Both the position numbers and the translations under genes were made by a program. From the NCBI GenBank assembly GCA_963809545.1, contig CAWEKD010000005.1, positions 620,001-684,000 of the forward strand: a stretch of DNA of 64,000 nucleotides. The letters run 5' to 3'. Under the pieces are notes generated by a model that made no database searches, was not told the origin of the DNA, and saw nothing but the letters and a program-made list of their open reading frames with translations. The stretch is from Natronosporangium sp035305625 (lineage in GTDB: Bacteria; Actinomycetota; Actinomycetes; Mycobacteriales; Micromonosporaceae). Below are positions 42,457 to 52,146 of the stretch, one piece after another; the stretch's first letter is position 1, and each line of letters starts with the position of its first letter.

Positions 42457-43167
42457 ATGCCGGAGCTACCCGCTAACGACCGCGAACGCGCCGGGTCCTC
42501 CGACCCCCGGGGCGACGCCGAACTGTTACGCGCGCATGCCGCCGGGGCGCCGGATGCCTTCCGAGAGTTGTTCCACCGGCACCGGGATCGGCTGTGGGCG
42601 GTGGCGCTGCGGACCATGGGCGATCCCGACGAGGCCGCCGACGCGCTGCAGGACGCCTTGTTGTCGGCGCATCGGGCGGCGGGGCGGTTCCGGGGAGAGT
42701 CCGCGGTCACCACCTGGCTCCATCGGATCGTGGTCAACGCCTGCCTGGACCGACTCCGGCGGCGGGCGGCCCGCCCGACCGTGCCGCTGGCCGACGCTGG
42801 GGACTCGTCCGACCCTCGGCCCGTGGGGGGAGTGGAGCCCGTGGCACCGGCGGTCGACCATGACACGGTCCTGACGGTCCGGGCGGCGTTACAGCAACTA
42901 CCGGATGAGCAGCGGGTGGCGATCGTGCTGGTCGACCTGCAGGGGTATCCAGTGGCGGAGGTAGCGGCCATGTTGGGCGTGGCCGAAGGGACGGTCAAGA
43001 GCCGCTGTGCCCGGGGGCGGGCCCGGCTGGCGGCCCTCCTCGGGCACCTGCCGGAGCAGTCGCCGTCGGGGACCGGACCGCGTTCCGCCCCGGCCGGGAA
43101 CCGAAACGCGGACGGGACCGTCCCATTCAGGTCGGGAGGCACCACGCCGAAGGGGGGTGCACGGTGA
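42457..43167 (+). CDS. sigM: ECF sigma factor SigM
   Basis: RNA polymerase sigma factor of the extracytoplasmic-function group. 236 residues from the ATG at 42457, which has GGGGTGA directly upstream; a GTG six bases upstream is the alternative. Region 2 is DAFRELFHRHRDRLWAVALR and DPDEAADALQDALLSAHRA; region 4 is LPDEQRVAIVLVDLQGYPV, AEVAAMLGVAEGTVKSRCAR. A Pro/Gly/Arg-rich tail of about 40 residues is unusual for ECF factors. Position and order match mycobacterial sigM. The downstream gene overlaps it by four bases and is its likely anti-sigma factor. Confidence 0.92.
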   Translation: MPELPANDRERAGSSDPRGDAELLRAHAAGAPDAFRELFHRHRDRLWAVALRTMGDPDEAADALQDALLSAHRAAGRFRGESAVTTWLHRIVVNACLDRLRRRAARPTVPLADAGDSSDPRPVGGVEPVAPAVDHDTVLTVRAALQQLPDEQRVAIVLVDLQGYPVAEVAAMLGVAEGTVKSRCARGRARLAALLGHLPEQSPSGTGPRSAPAGNRNADGTVPFRSGGTTPKGGAR

Positions 43168-44120
43168 CGGTCGACCGGGATCTCCTCGCCGATTACCTCG
43201 GTGGGGCGCTCGACGGCACCCCCGAGCACGCCCGGATCGCCCGACTCATCACCACTGATCCTGAATGGGCAGCGGCGGCCTCCACATTGACCGCTGCCCT
43301 GACCGCGGTCGAGGCGGATCTGGCGGCCCTACCCCCGCCAACCATGCCGGCCGAGGTACGGGACCGACTCGACGCCGTGTTGGCCCGCGGCGGGATTGAC
43401 GTGCCGGCGCCCCGGTCCGCCCCCACGCGGTCTGCCGCCCTCCCGTCCGGTCCGGCCGGTGGGCCGGGTGCGCCCGGGCGGAGCCGGCCCGGATCCACCC
43501 GGCCGGGCACGCGCGCCCGGCGGCGCCGGCTACTGCAGTGGAGCGGCGGGCTGACTACCGCGGCGGCGCTGGCGGCATTCGCCGCCTTCGGCTACCCGCA
43601 GCTGATCGGCCAGACCTCGGCCGACTCGGGTGGGGTCACCCAGCCGGCGGAGGTGACCACCCAGGCGGCGACCGGTCCGCCCGAGGCGGATGCGCCCGAG
43701 GCCGTTTCGGTCCCGCCGGTGCTGGTGGCCAGCGGCATCGACTACCAGCCGGGGCAGCTCCCCGCCGAGCCGCCGCTGGCGGTGATCCGTACGGACGAAC
43801 GGGTGGAGACGGTGCCGGAGCGCCCAGACGACTCGGCGGCGCCGGCCGATCCCCAGATGCTGCACGGCGCGGCGACGGCCCCACCGGAGTTGACCCGGTT
43901 GTGGGCGGATCCCGCGCAGCGGGCCGCCTGCGTGGCGGCGGTCCAGGAGGCCCTCGCCCCCACCCCGATGACGGCCCAGGCGATGGACTTCGCCTACTTC
44001 CAGGGTGCGCCGGCGGTAGTGATATGGCTCACTGATCCGGCGGGTGAATCGACGGTAGTGGTAGCCGGCCCGGACTGCGGTACCGCCGAGGCCGGGGCAG
44101 ATGAGCGATTCCGCTCCTGA
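43164..44120 (+). CDS. Anti-sigma-M factor-like membrane protein
   Basis: 318 residues from the GTG at 43164 (GTGA overlap with sigM). The N-terminal 80 residues have two helices (DLLADYLGGALDGTPEHARI, WAAAASTLTAALTAVEADL) suited to binding a sigma factor, without the zinc-binding HxxxCxxC motif. A Pro/Arg linker precedes one membrane helix (GGLTTAAALAAFAAFGYP) and an extracytoplasmic domain with CVAAVQEALAPTPMTAQAMD and VVVAGPDCG. It corresponds in place to RsmA (Rv3912). Coupled translation would keep the two at equal levels. Confidence 0.8.
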   Translation: MTVDRDLLADYLGGALDGTPEHARIARLITTDPEWAAAASTLTAALTAVEADLAALPPPTMPAEVRDRLDAVLARGGIDVPAPRSAPTRSAALPSGPAGGPGAPGRSRPGSTRPGTRARRRRLLQWSGGLTTAAALAAFAAFGYPQLIGQTSADSGGVTQPAEVTTQAATGPPEADAPEAVSVPPVLVASGIDYQPGQLPAEPPLAVIRTDERVETVPERPDDSAAPADPQMLHGAATAPPELTRLWADPAQRAACVAAVQEALAPTPMTAQAMDFAYFQGAPAVVIWLTDPAGESTVVVAGPDCGTAEAGADERFRS

Positions 44121-44262
44121 CCGGGCCGCCGCGCGGTAACCGGTGCGCGCGAGTCGGCGACCGGGCGGGAATCCTCGTCCGTACGATGGCGTTGCGGCTG
44201 GCACAGGAGGAAGACGGCCGAGGCAAGGCGGTCGTGTGCGCGAGAGGGAGCGGAGGGCTGCT

Positions 44263-45234
44263 GTGAGCGGCACGGAGCAGATCGGGACTGAAACCGACCA
44301 GATTCGCAATCTGATCATCATCGGGTCAGGACCGGCCGGCTACACCGCCGCGGTGTATGCGGCCCGCGCGGAGTTGTCCCCGCTGGTGATCGAAGGGGTG
44401 CAGTCCGGTGGGGCCCTGATGACCACCACCGAGGTGGAGAACTTCCCCGGTTTCCCCGACGGCATTCTCGGCCCGGACTTGATGGACCGGATGCGTAAGC
44501 AGGCGGAGCGGTTCGGCGCGGAACTGCTCACCGAGGACGCCACCCGGGTCGAGCTGGAAGGCGACGTGAAGACCGTGTACGTCGGCGACACCGCCTACCG
44601 GGCGCGGGCGGTGATCCTGGCGATGGGTTCCTCCTGGCGGCCGCTGGGGGTTCCGGGCGAGCAGGAGCTGCTCGGGCACGGGGTCTCCTCCTGCGCCACC
44701 TGCGATGGGTTCTTCTTCCGGGAGAAGCCCATCGCCGTGGTGGGGGGCGGCGACTCCGCCATGGAGGAGGCGCTGTTCCTGACCCGGTTCGCCAGCAGCG
44801 TGACTGTTATCCACCGCCGGGACCAGCTACGAGCTAGCAAGATCATGGCCGACCGGGCCCTCTCCCACCCGAAGATCAACTTCGAGTGGAACACCGTGGT
44901 GGAGGAGATCCTCGGCACCGACGGCTCCGTCTCCGGGGTCCGAGTGAAGGATGTGAACACCGAGCAGACCCGGGTGCTGGATGTGGCGGGGGTGTTCATC
45001 GCAATCGGCCACGACCCCCGCAGCGAACTCGTCCGCGACCAGGTGGAAGTGGACGAGAACGGGTACGTGCGGGTCGATGCGCCCTCCAGCCGGACTAGCC
45101 TGCCCGGAGTGTTCGCTTGCGGAGACCTGGTGGACCACACGTACCGGCAGGCGATCACCGCCGCGGGCAGTGGCTGCGTGGCGGCTCTGGACGCGGAGCG
45201 TTACCTCGCGCACCACGCTGGAGCGAACCGGTAG
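44263..45234 (+). CDS. trxB: Thioredoxin reductase
   Basis: NADPH-dependent flavoenzyme that reduces thioredoxin. 323 residues from the GTG at 44263. FAD-binding IIIGSGPAGYTAAVYAA, the redox-active CATC in SSCATCDGFFF, the NADPH loop AVVGGGDSAMEEALFL and C-terminal FACGDLVDHTYRQAITAAGSG are all intact. It is 33 bp upstream of trxA, forming the conserved sigM-rsmA-trxB-trxA block; in actinobacteria this operon is often under SigM or SigR-type control. No such promoter was convincingly seen. Confidence 0.97.
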   Translation: MSGTEQIGTETDQIRNLIIIGSGPAGYTAAVYAARAELSPLVIEGVQSGGALMTTTEVENFPGFPDGILGPDLMDRMRKQAERFGAELLTEDATRVELEGDVKTVYVGDTAYRARAVILAMGSSWRPLGVPGEQELLGHGVSSCATCDGFFFREKPIAVVGGGDSAMEEALFLTRFASSVTVIHRRDQLRASKIMADRALSHPKINFEWNTVVEEILGTDGSVSGVRVKDVNTEQTRVLDVAGVFIAIGHDPRSELVRDQVEVDENGYVRVDAPSSRTSLPGVFACGDLVDHTYRQAITAAGSGCVAALDAERYLAHHAGANR

Positions 45235-45267
45235 GGCAGGCAGAGGAACCGGATAGAGGAGGACATC

Positions 45268-45591
45268 GTGGGAACGACCACTGTCACTGACGCCACCTTC
45301 GCCACAGAAGTACTCAAATCCGACAAGCCGGTGCTGGTGGACTTCTGGGCGGAATGGTGCGCGCCGTGCCGCAAGATCTCCCCGATCCTGGAGGAGATCG
45401 CCACGGAGATGGCCGACCGCATCAAGGTCGTCAAGATAAACGCGGACGAGAACCCGCAGACGGTCCGCGCCTACCAGGTGATGTCTCTGCCCACCCTGAC
45501 CATCTTCCGCTCCGGGGAGCCGGTCAAGTCGGTGATCGGCGCCAAGCCCAAGAGCGAGCTGGTGCGCCACATCGAATCCGCCCTCGAGTGA
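45268..45591 (+). CDS. trxA: Thioredoxin
   Basis: Reduces protein disulfides and is recycled by TrxB. 107 residues from the GTG at 45268 with GAGGA upstream. The active site is WCAPC rather than the common WCGPC, followed by KISPILEEIA; the cis-proline is in SLPTLTIF. A single Gly-to-Ala change in the CxxC loop is well known in natural thioredoxins and does not by itself mean loss of function. A hairpin follows the stop. Confidence 0.96.
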   Translation: MGTTTVTDATFATEVLKSDKPVLVDFWAEWCAPCRKISPILEEIATEMADRIKVVKINADENPQTVRAYQVMSLPTLTIFRSGEPVKSVIGAKPKSELVRHIESALE

Positions 45592-45602
45592 GTGGCCGCC
45601 TA

Positions 45603-45647
45603 GGCCGCTACCAGGTTCGATTCCTTGGGACGATCCTGGTAGCGGCC
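45603..45647 (+). terminator. Hairpin terminator after trxA
   Basis: GGCCGCTACCAGG (45603-45615) pairs perfectly with CCTGGTAGCGGCC (45635-45647) across a 19-base loop. Ends the sigM-trxA block. Confidence 0.7.
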
Positions 45648-45796
45648 CGGCTTACCCTCGCCGGACCGGCACAATGATCCTGTCCGGCAATCTCCGCCCC
45701 GGAGTACCGCCGGGCCCACACCAGGTAGAGGTGATCCGGTCGGCCGGCGGAGCCGCGCTCCGGCCGGACGACATGAGCGTCGATGGCGGGAGTGGC

Positions 45797-46956
45797 ATGC
45801 GGACGATCCGGCTGGGAGACACCGGACCGGCGGTGGCGGAAATTCGACAGATCCTACGTTCGCTGGAGCTGCTACCGGCCGACGATGCCGCGACGGACGT
45901 GTTCGACGAGGACATGGCCACCGCAGTCCGGGCGTTTCAACAGTCCCGCGGGCTGACCGCCAACGGGGAGGTGGCGGAGGAGACCTGGCGCGCCCTCTCG
46001 GCCGCCCGCTGGCGTCTGGGCGCCCGCACGCTCTTCCCCACCACCCCGGAACCATTGGTCGGGAGAGGACGTACGGGCGCTGCAGGAACGCCTGCTCGAG
46101 ATGGGCTACGACGTAGGCCGCGCCGACGCGATCTACGGGCCCCGCACCGCCCGGGCGGTAGCCCAGTTCCAGCGGGAAGTAGGGCTCTCCCCGGACGGCG
46201 CCTTCGGTCCGCAGACCCTTCAGGCGCTGCGCCGACTCGGGCGCAAGGTAGTGGGGGGACGACCGCAGTGGCTCCGGGAATCTGAACGGCTCCGGTGGGC
46301 CGGCCCCACCCTGATCGGTAAACGGGTGGTGATCGACCCAGGGCACGGCGGCCCCGATCTCGGGGTGGTGGTGGTCGACGGCCAGCTGCGCTGGACCGAG
46401 GCGGAGCTGGTGTGGGACCTGGCCTCTCGGTTGGAAGGGCGGCTCACCGCCGCCGGAGTCCGGGTACACCTCACCCGGGGACCGCGGCTGGCCACCCGGA
46501 TGACCGACCAGGCCCGGGCAGAACTCGCCAACGAACTCGGCGCCGACCTGTTCATCTCCCTGCACACCGACGGGCTGGCCAACCCCGCGGCCGAAAGGGG
46601 TCGCCTGCTACCACTTCGGCACCCCCAACGGGGTCACCTCCACGATCGGGGAACGTCTGGCCGGGCTGGTGCAGCGGGAAATCGTGGCGCGGACCGGGAT
46701 GCGGGACTGTCGCACCCACGCCAAGACCTGGGATCTGCTGCGCCTGACCCGCATGCCGGCGGTCCGGGTGGACGCGGGCTACCTCACCTCCCCCGCGGAC
46801 CGGGAACGCCTGATCGATCCCCGGTTCCGGGACCGGTTGGTGGACGCGATCCTGGCCGCGGTGCAGCGGATGTACTACCCGATGGAGGCGGACGTGCCGA
46901 CCGGCTCCATCGACGTCAGCACCCTGCGAGCCCGCCTGGCGGCGGCGGAGCGCTGA
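45797..46956 (+). pseudogene. cwlM: CwlM-like peptidoglycan-binding/N-acetylmuramoyl-L-alanine amidase family protein, two frameshifts
   Basis: The family is a peptidoglycan amidase homologue; in mycobacteria CwlM is an essential, phosphorylated regulator of MurA. The protein is spread over three frames. Frame 1 from ATG 45797 gives the first peptidoglycan-binding repeat (LGDTGPAVAEIRQIL); frame 2 carries GYDVGRADAIYGPRTARAVA, VVIDPGHGGPDLG and LFISLHTDG; frame 3 gives YHFGTPNGVTSTIGERL to VSTLRARLAAAER. Frames 1 and 2 join at 46061-46066, where one extra base would restore the frame if removed; 2 and 3 join at AAA 46594-46596, likewise. It follows trxA as in the conserved order. An assembly error is plausible, since the gene is normally essential. 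Confidence 0.8.
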
Positions 46957-47627
46957 CGCGGGCGGTCGGCAGCAACGCCGGCCGACGCAGCGGCGACGAC
47001 CCCCACGCGGTCAACCATCGGTTCACCGCCGCCTCCAGCTCGGTCCGCCAGGACACCGCCGTCCGCAGCTCCAACCGCAGTCGGGGATAGCGCGGGTGGA
47101 GGGGAAACGGTCGTGAACCCCACCGCCCGGAAATAGTCCGCCGGGGCCACACACGCCCGCTCGGCCAGCGGCCCGGTCGCCACGGACCAATCCGGCTCTC
47201 CGGGGCGGGCATCCCCGAACGCCTCGATCGCGTGCACCCCCCGCCGGGCCAGATCCCGCGCCGCCCCCTGCATGAGCATCCGCCGCAGCCCGCCACCGGC
47301 CAGATCCGGCCGGACGTACGCGGTGGTGAGCAGGACCGCGTCCGGGGAGGGAGGCGCGGTCGGGAACGCGTAACTGCCGGGCAGATGATGCGGCGGCGCA
47401 TAGATGACGAACCCGGCCAAGATGTCGTCGACGTACACCAACTGGCCGCAACTGCCCCACTCCAGCAGGGTCTCCGACAGCCAGGCCTCTTTCTCCAACC
47501 CAGGGTCGCCAGTGGCGCACACCCGCTGGGCGGTCGCCGGGTCAAGCTCCCAGAACACACATCCCCGGCAGGGTTGCGGTAGGTCCGCCAGGGTGTCCAG
47601 CGTCAGGTTCACCAGCCGCCGTGACAT
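46916..47627 (-). pseudogene. GNAT-family acetyltransferase-like protein, frameshifted near the C-terminus
   Basis: Matches in position the mycobacterial Rv3916c between cwlM and parB. From the ATG at 47627 (GGGGAGATCA upstream) the N-terminal 165 residues read SRRLVNLTLDTLADLPQPCRG, GLEKEAWLSETLLEWGSCG and FGDARPGEPDW, a GNAT-like fold. The downstream frame restores the family's LHPRYPRLRLELRTAVSWR end. The switch lies at an AAA at 47105-47107; removing one base rejoins the frames. The gene then ends at 46916, overlapping the convergent cwlM 3' end. The substrate is unknown. Confidence 0.7.
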
Positions 47628-47679
47628 TGATCTCCCCAGTTCCCGATGGTACGCCGGCCCCGGGACGACCGAGGCCGGA

Positions 47680-50642
47680 TCAGCTACTCGCCCGGTCGGG
47701 GCGCTCGGGGGGAATCAACCCCTCCTCCACCACCCGGACCGCCAACTCGGTGCGGGAAGAGACCCCGAGCTTGCGCATGACCGAGGCGAGCTGCCCGGCG
47801 ACCGTACGAGGAGATTTGTGCAGCGCTACCGCGATCTCCCGGTTGGTCTTACCGGCCAGCACCAGTCGGATCACCTCGAGTTCCCGGGGAGAGGGTTGTC
47901 GCCCGTACCCCCGGCGGCCGCCCCGCCAAGGGCGCCGCGCCTCCACGCCGTACTCCCGCAGCCGGCGACTGACCCGGTCGGCGTCGACGCGGGCCATCAG
48001 GTCGGTCAGCCCCCGCCACACCTGGGTGAGCAGATCGACCCCCGACTTGGTATGCCCGGCGGCCAGCAGATCGTGCGCGGCCTGCTCCCGGGCCAGCAGG
48101 GCCTCGTACGGGCGCGGCAACCGCTCCCAGGCCTCAGCCGCCGCCAGCCAGGCCTCGGCGGCCGGTTTGCCGTGTCCCTGCACCAGCAGCGCCCGACAGG
48201 TGGCCAGCCCCGCCCTCGCCGCCGGCACATCCGACTGGCCCGCCCCCCGTTGGTACGCCGCGACCAGTTCCTCGGCCTCCAGGAGCCGCCCGGTCTGTAC
48301 CAGCGCCTGGACGCGCACCGGCGCCAGCTCGGTGGCGAACAACCAGACCTGCTTGGTGACCACCGGCGCCATCGGCTCCTCAGTGATGTGCGCCGCCTCC
48401 GCTGCCCGCCCCTCGGTCAGTAGCAGTCGCCCCAGAACGGCTGCGGGGGCGAGCTCATCCTCGGTGGCACCCAACTGCCGGACCCGGTGGAGCACGGAGG
48501 TCAAGCATTCGTGGGCCCGTCGGGCGGCCCCCTCCACCACGTACCACCGCCCAGCAGATAGTCCGTGGTGGCCAGCATCAGCGGATCGCCCTCCTCCGGG
48601 TCCGCCAGGTCGCGCACCCGCTCGACGATCCCCTGCCAGCGTCCGGCCAGCAGATCCAGCTCCACTTGCGCCAGTAAGGCTTTGGAGCGCAACCGGGGAT
48701 ACTGCTCGCCGGGGAGGATCGCCGCGGCCTCCAATAGCTTCCGGGCGTCGTCGTACCGACCCCACAGCAGCGCGGCGTAGCCGAGGTTGAGACACGCCCG
48801 CAGCTGCGCCCGGAACAGTTCTACCGGGCCGGCCGGGTCCGGCTCCGTCGCCAGTCCGGCAGCCAGTTCCCAACCGGCGGGATCCCCTAGTTGCAGCAGG
48901 GCCACGGCCCGGTCCGCCGTCACCGACAACCGATCTGATTCAGACAGTCGACTGTGATCCATCTCCGCGGCCCGCCGCAGCCACTGGCGGTGCACCTCGG
49001 CCGGCCCCGGCCCCAGCCACGGCCATCCCAGGTAGGTCACCGCGCGCAAGGTCTCCGGCGAATCCTCGGGCAGGTAGGGGACCGCCTGCTCGAGTTCGGC
49101 GTGGGCGGCGGAGTAATCACCTTGCTGCGCCAGCAACCGGCCGAGCGGGTTGCGGATCGGCGCCGCCTCGGCCGGAGTCAGCTCCCCGCTCGCCAGCAGC
49201 TGCCGGAGGGTATCGACCACCCGCTGGTGCAGCTGGTCGACCGGCTCTCGCCGCAGCAGCGCGATGGTGGCCAGCCGGTGGGCCACCCGACACCGGACCG
49301 CTATCTCCAATCCGTTCTCCGCCAGCAGGTCGGTGAGCAGGACCGCCGCGGTGGTGTAGTCCCCGCCGCTGATCGCCCGCTCCGCCGCCAGCTCGGCGTA
49401 CTGACACCACCGCGCGACCTCCCCGGCCTCCCGGAAGTGTCGGGTCAGCTGTACCACCGGTGGGGGCTGGCGCGTCGCCAACACCTCCCCGGCCAGCCGG
49501 TGCAGCCGCCGTCGCTGGGCACCGGGGATCGCCTCGTACACCACCTGCCCCATGAAGGCGTGCCGGAACGCCAGCTGGAGCTGGTCGTCCTCATGCAGCA
49601 GTCCGGACCCGACCACCTCAGCGAGCGCGGCGTGCGCCGTCTCCCCGGACAATCCCGCCACCCCAAGGACCACCCCACCTTCGGTGGGTTCGGCGAACAC
49701 CGCGGCCGCGCGGAGCACGTGCTGCGCCTCCGGGCTGAGCCGCTGCACGCGCTCCAGCACCGAGTCCCGCAGGGTGGGGGACACCTGTAGGTCCGCCAAC
49801 CGACGCCGGACCCACTCACCGTTCCGGCGCAGCAAATCCGCTCGGTCATACAGCAGCCGTACCGACTCCTCCACCGCCAGTGGGACGCCGCCGGTGCGCT
49901 CATGCAGGAACCGGGCGAAGCCTTCGGACACCGGCTCCCCGTGCAACATGGACGACACCATCTGAGCGGTCTGGGTGACATCCAGCGGGGACAGTGGGAT
50001 CCGCAGCCGGGTCACGCCCGCGGGCAGGCGGGAAGACAACCGCAGCAGCAGTGACCCCGCCGGTACGTCTCCCGGGCGGTAGGTCACCACCAGGCTTCGG
50101 GAACTGGCCCCGGGGGAGCTCGGCGGGTAGGTGGTGAGGAACAGCAGAAACTCCATAGTGACCGGGTCGGCCCAGTGCACGTCCTCGACCACCAGCCCGG
50201 TCACCCCGAGGGCACCGATCAACTCGGCCAGCGCGCGAAACAGTCGGTGACGAGCCGCCTTCGGATCGTCGAGCGGGGCGGGCAGCGGCGGCAATTCCTC
50301 TGCCCACTCCGGCAGTAGTGGACGGAGCGCGCCGGCCAGCGCCGACAGCGACAGCCCCGCCACCCCGTCTCGGGCCTGACGGATCGCGTCCACGATCGGC
50401 CCGAGGGTCAACGCCTCGCGAAACGGCGGGCACACCGCGGTCAACAATCGGTGCCGCCGCCCCTCCGGTGAGGTCAGGAACTCTCGGACCAGTCGGGTCT
50501 TGCCAGCACCGGGCTCCGCCTCCACCAGGACCACCGCCGGTGGTCGGGACAGCGCCTCCCCGAGTGCGGCTACCTCCCGAGCCCGTCCGATGAACGCGGG
50601 TGTCGAGAGTTCCGATCGGAGTGTGTGACGATCACCCACCAT
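47680..50642 (-). pseudogene. LAL-type LuxR-family transcriptional regulator, one frameshift
   Basis: A large ATP-binding regulator. From the ATG at 50642 the first frame carries an AAA-type NTPase (FIGRAREVAALGEALS, Walker A EAEPGAGKTRLV, Walker B VVEDVHWAD), then TPR-like helices. The second frame carries more helical repeats and a C-terminal HTH (SPRELEVIRLVLAGKTNREI, LHKSPRTVAGQLASVMRKLG). They join at about 48546-48554, where TTDYLLG should run straight into RWYVVEGAARRAHECL; one base appears missing. Full length would be near 985 residues. LAL regulators usually activate a nearby catabolic or biosynthetic operon; it is not part of the conserved core and may have been inserted here. Confidence 0.78.
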
Positions 50643-50853
50643 CCTGGCGGAACTTATCACCTAAGGAGGCCACCCTGCCTCCACTGAACGGGCAGCTACG
50701 TGCGAGTAGGCCGTTGACCTCGGCCAGCCGGTCGGATGAATCCCCGGTTCGGGTGAGGCAAGGGTGACCAGCATCCCAGCCGAAACTGATGATCGCGAAG
50801 GCGGGTGGACGTTAGCATCGGCAGATCAGCGGGGAGGCGCGGAGGGAGCAGCA

Positions 50854-52146
50854 ATGACCGTGACCAGCTCTGGCACCACCCTGGACGACTACGCCGACCG
50901 GTACTCGCAGCGGGTCCAGGGCATGACCCCCTCGGAGATCCGCGCATTGTTCGCGGTCGCCAACCGGCCGGAAGTAGTGTCGCTGGCCGGCGGGTCCCCG
51001 TATGTATCGGCGCTGCCGCTGGACGCGGTCGGAGAGATGCTGGGTCGGCTGGCGGCCGAGCACGGCGCCACCACTTTGCAGTACGGCATCGGCCAGGGCA
51101 CCCCGGAGCTCCGGGAACGGATCTGCGAGGTGATGGCCCTGTCCGGCATCGACGGCGAGGTCGGCGCCTCTCCGGAGGACGTGGTGGTCACGGTCGGTGG
51201 CCAGCAGGCGCTCGACCTGGTCGCCCGGCTGTTCCTGGACCCTGGCGACGTGGTGATCGCGGAGGGCCCGACCTACGTGGGAGCGCTGGGGGCGTTCCAG
51301 GCCGCCCAGGCCCAGGTGGTGCACGTACCCATGGACGACCAGGGGCTGATCCCCGAGGCGCTGACCGAGACCATCGCCCGGGTCGCGGCCAGCGGCCGGC
51401 GGGCCAAGTTCCTCTACACCATCCCGACCTACCAGAACCCCGCCGGGGTCACCCTCAGTGAGGAGCGCCGGGAGCAGGTGCTGGACATCTGCGAGCAGGC
51501 CGACCTGCTGGTGGTGGAGGACGACCCGTACGGCCAGCTCGGATTCGAAGGCGAGGCCCCGGCCCCGCTGCGGGCCCGCCGCCGGGACGGGGTGTTCTAC
51601 CTCTCCACGTTCTCCAAGACCTTCGCCCCCGGGCTACGGGTCGGCTGGGTGCTGGCTCCGCCCGCGGCTCGGGAGAAGCTGGTCATGGTCAGCGAGGCGC
51701 AGATCCTGTGCCCGAGCGCGTTCGCCCAGGCGGCGATCACCACCTACCTGTCCACCATGCCCTGGCAGGAGCAGCTCAAGTCGTACCGGGAGATCTACCG
51801 GGAGCGGCGGGACGCGCTGCTGGAGGCGCTCGGCCAACTGATGCCGGAAGGGACCACCTGGACCCGCCCCGCCGGTGGCCTGTTCGTGTGGGCGACCCTG
51901 CCGTCCGGGCTGGACGCCAAGGCGATGATGCCCCGGGCGTTGAATGCGCGGGTGGCGTACGTGCCCGGCACCGGCTTCTACGCGGACGGGAGCGGCACCA
52001 ACGAGCTGCGCCTGAACTTCTCGTTCTCCTCCCCCGAGCGGCTCCGGGAAGGGGTACGGCGGCTGGCCGGGGTGGTGGAGCAGGAGCTCTCCCTACGGTC
52101 GGTATTCGGCACCCTGCCATTGGACGGTAAGCGGACCCACGAATGA
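50854..52146 (+). CDS. PLP-dependent aminotransferase (MocR/2-aminoadipate transaminase-like)
   Basis: 430 residues from the ATG at 50854, with GGAGGGAG upstream. Motifs: YADRYSQRVQGMTPSEIRAL, VSLAGGSPYVSALP, LQYGIGQGTPELRERI, TVGGQQALDLVARL, IPTYQNPAGVTLS, EDDPYGQLGF and the PLP-lysine loop STFSKTFAPGLRVGWVL. It has no DNA-binding domain. The stop overlaps the ATG of the Ddl-like gene by four bases (ATGA), so it may supply an amino acid used by that ATP-grasp enzyme or share its pathway. The actual amino donor and acceptor are unknown. Confidence 0.88.
   Translation: MTVTSSGTTLDDYADRYSQRVQGMTPSEIRALFAVANRPEVVSLAGGSPYVSALPLDAVGEMLGRLAAEHGATTLQYGIGQGTPELRERICEVMALSGIDGEVGASPEDVVVTVGGQQALDLVARLFLDPGDVVIAEGPTYVGALGAFQAAQAQVVHVPMDDQGLIPEALTETIARVAASGRRAKFLYTIPTYQNPAGVTLSEERREQVLDICEQADLLVVEDDPYGQLGFEGEAPAPLRARRRDGVFYLSTFSKTFAPGLRVGWVLAPPAAREKLVMVSEAQILCPSAFAQAAITTYLSTMPWQEQLKSYREIYRERRDALLEALGQLMPEGTTWTRPAGGLFVWATLPSGLDAKAMMPRALNARVAYVPGTGFYADGSGTNELRLNFSFSSPERLREGVRRLAGVVEQELSLRSVFGTLPLDGKRTHE

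Noticed and set aside
45603..45647. A possible tRNA, because TTCGATTCC resembles a T-loop.
   Set aside because: The surrounding bases make one simple hairpin with no acceptor, D or anticodon arms.
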